This document shows, in pieces, positions 14,030-15,174 of a DNA stretch of 15,174 bases. The stretch's first letter is position 1; the number at the start of each line of letters is the position of its first letter. The notes beneath the pieces are model-generated. The model was not told the origin of the DNA and made no database searches. It saw nothing but the letters and a program-made list of their open reading frames with translations. The DNA is from Candidatus Latescibacterota bacterium (GTDB lineage: Bacteria > Latescibacterota > MVCY01 > DTYK01): positions 1 to 15,174 of the forward strand of contig DTYK01000150.1 in NCBI GenBank assembly GCA_012961925.1. The letters are read 5' to 3'. The position numbers and the translations under genes are program-made.

Positions 14030-15174
14030 TCATACATCCAGGTTCTCTACGGCCCTTGCGTTCTCTTCTATAAATCTTCTTCTGGGCTCAACCTGGTCTC
14101 CCATGAGCATGGAGAACACCTTTTCGGCTTCAACCGCATCTTCCAAGGTGACCTTAAGGAGGATGCGGTTCTCTGGATTCATCGTCGTTTCCCAGAGCTG
14201 TTGCGGGTTCATCTCACCGAGTCCCTTGTAACGCTGGATAGATATCCCCTTGTCGTCACCGAATCGTCGGAGTATCGCCTCCTTGTCAGTCTCGTTGAAG
14301 GCATATTCTTCTTTCCTTCCCTTTCTGATCGCATAGAGAGGAGGCTGAGCAATGTAAACATGGCCTTTCTCTATCAGCTTCCTCATATAGCGGAAGAAAA
14401 AGGTCAATATTAAAGTGCGGATATGGGAACCATCTACGTCTGCATCCGCCATAATGATCACCTTGCCATATCTCAGTTTACTTATGTCGTAATCCTCTCC
14501 TACCCCTGCACCAAGGGCCGTGATAATGGGCTCAAGTTTATCGTTTGCCAGTACTCTGTCAATCCTTGCCTTCTCAACATTTAGCATCTTCCCCCATAGA
14601 GGGAGTATGGCTTGAAACCTGCGGTCTCTTCCCTGCTTTGCGGATCCGCCGGCTGAATCCCCCTCAACGAGGAAGATCTCGCACTCACCTGGATCTTTAC
14701 TGGAACAATCTGCAAGCTTGCCTGGCAGGCTGCTGTTCTCCAGCACGCTCTTCCTCCGGGTAAGCTCCCTGGCACGCCGCGCGGCCTCCCTTGCCCTGGC
14801 AGCGTCGATCGATTTGGTGAGGATCTTGCGGACAACAGCAGGGTTCTCCTCAAAGAAGTCGGTCAGGCTGTCGGCCACAAGGGACTCCACAATCCCTCTC
14901 ACTTCACTATTACCAAGCTTGGTTTTTGTCTGCCCTTCAAATTGTGGCTCGGGCATCTTGACGCTTATGACAGCCGTCAGGCCTTCTCTCACATCCTCCC
15001 CTGAAAGCGGAGACTTCAATACCTTGAGCAGATCGTTGCTCTGAGCATAGCTGTTTAATGCCCGTGTCAGAGCGGCCTTAAAGCCGATAAGATGAGTGCC
15101 GCCCTCAACAGTATTAACGTTATTTACATATGAGAAGATATTCTCAGAATAGGAATCGGTAAACTGCATGGCGA
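14030..15174 (-). CDS. gyrB: DNA gyrase subunit B, C-terminal part (partial, cut by window edge)
   Basis: GyrB is the ATPase and TOPRIM subunit of gyrase. About 380 C-terminal codons are inside the window; the frame stays open to the edge, so the methionine at 15169 (aligned with the ALQW region of E. coli GyrB) is internal. Counting from it, the transducer end EGGTHLIGFKAALTR is at 22-36, REAARRARELTRRK at 127-140, and TOPRIM EGDSAGGSAKQGR at 169-181 with catalytic E169. The metal-binding DADVDGSH (D242, D244, D246) and the C-terminal QRYKGLGEMNP (312-322) follow. The roughly 170-residue insertion of gammaproteobacterial GyrB is absent, as in most other phyla. QLWETTM and the terminal NLDV support GyrB over ParE. 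gyrA lies 246 bases downstream in the same orientation. Confidence 0.97.
   Translation of the reverse strand, partial: AMQFTDSYSENIFSYVNNVNTVEGGTHLIGFKAALTRALNSYAQSNDLLKVLKSPLSGEDVREGLTAVISVKMPEPQFEGQTKTKLGNSEVRGIVESLVADSLTDFFEENPAVVRKILTKSIDAARAREAARRARELTRRKSVLENSSLPGKLADCSSKDPGECEIFLVEGDSAGGSAKQGRDRRFQAILPLWGKMLNVEKARIDRVLANDKLEPIITALGAGVGEDYDISKLRYGKVIIMADADVDGSHIRTLILTFFFRYMRKLIEKGHVYIAQPPLYAIRKGRKEEYAFNETDKEAILRRFGDDKGISIQRYKGLGEMNPQQLWETTMNPENRILLKVTLEDAVEAEKVFSMLMGDQVEPRRRFIEENARAVENLDV

Noticed and set aside
14030..14032. Recoding of the gyrB TGA to extend GyrB
   Set aside because: GyrB ends normally at NLDV, and the in-frame extension has no selenocysteine-type element or conserved gyrase sequence. 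A separate remnant is more likely.
1..15174. CRISPR array, tRNA, rRNA or insertion sequence
   Set aside because: No regularly spaced direct repeats, cloverleaf-like sequence, rRNA sequence or transposase frame was noticed on either strand; the inverted repeats found are not accompanied by any transposase.

Overview
This window is about 15.2 kb of chromosomal DNA of roughly even base composition. All eleven recognisable genes are read from the minus strand, so transcription runs from high to low coordinates. No plus-strand gene, tRNA, rRNA, CRISPR array, phage gene or transposase was seen. The gene content points to a diderm bacterium from a deep or poorly cultured phylum. It has a lipoprotein with a lipobox, a GyrB without the long C-terminal insertion of gammaproteobacteria, a gyrase GyrA with uncommon residues at the quinolone-contact positions, and lysine synthesis through LL-diaminopimelate aminotransferase (DapL). 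The sequence alone does not settle the phylum.

Right end, 11.36-15.17 kb: the 3' part of gyrB (cut by the window edge) is followed by gyrA. They are separated by a 246-base spacer that looks like a decayed or inserted sequence with a receiver-domain-like peptide in frame. A 395-base spacer full of nested inverted repeats follows gyrA. It ends in a terminator-like hairpin and a good sigma-70-type promoter.

Middle, 7.78-10.96 kb: this promoter appears to serve a small TPR lipoprotein and an overlapping 249-residue protein of unknown function. That protein resembles the sugar-phosphate isomerase/DeoR-effector fold. After a 264-base spacer comes a 553-residue membrane protein that joins two PepSY-like extracytoplasmic modules to a CPBP (CAAX-type) intramembrane protease.

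Left-centre, 2.92-7.46 kb: a tight four-gene operon encodes an ABC ATPase (GldA-like), an ABC-2 permease (GldF-like), a membrane-anchored GldG-like protein and a membrane-anchored protein built of three DUF4340-type repeats. Overlap and spacing (4-base overlap, 7-base gap, 76-base gap) suggest one exporter-like or envelope complex. Its substrate is unknown.

Left end, 0.05-2.57 kb: dapL and lysA catalyse the tetrahydrodipicolinate-to-LL-DAP step and the final decarboxylation to lysine. They are probably co-transcribed from a promoter just downstream of a perfect 27-base palindrome and end at hairpins at the window edge. The least explained material is the GldAFG-DUF4340 operon, the PepSY-CPBP fusion, the unknown 249-residue protein and several repeat-like intergenic segments. 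None of these amounts to a demonstrated new system from sequence alone.
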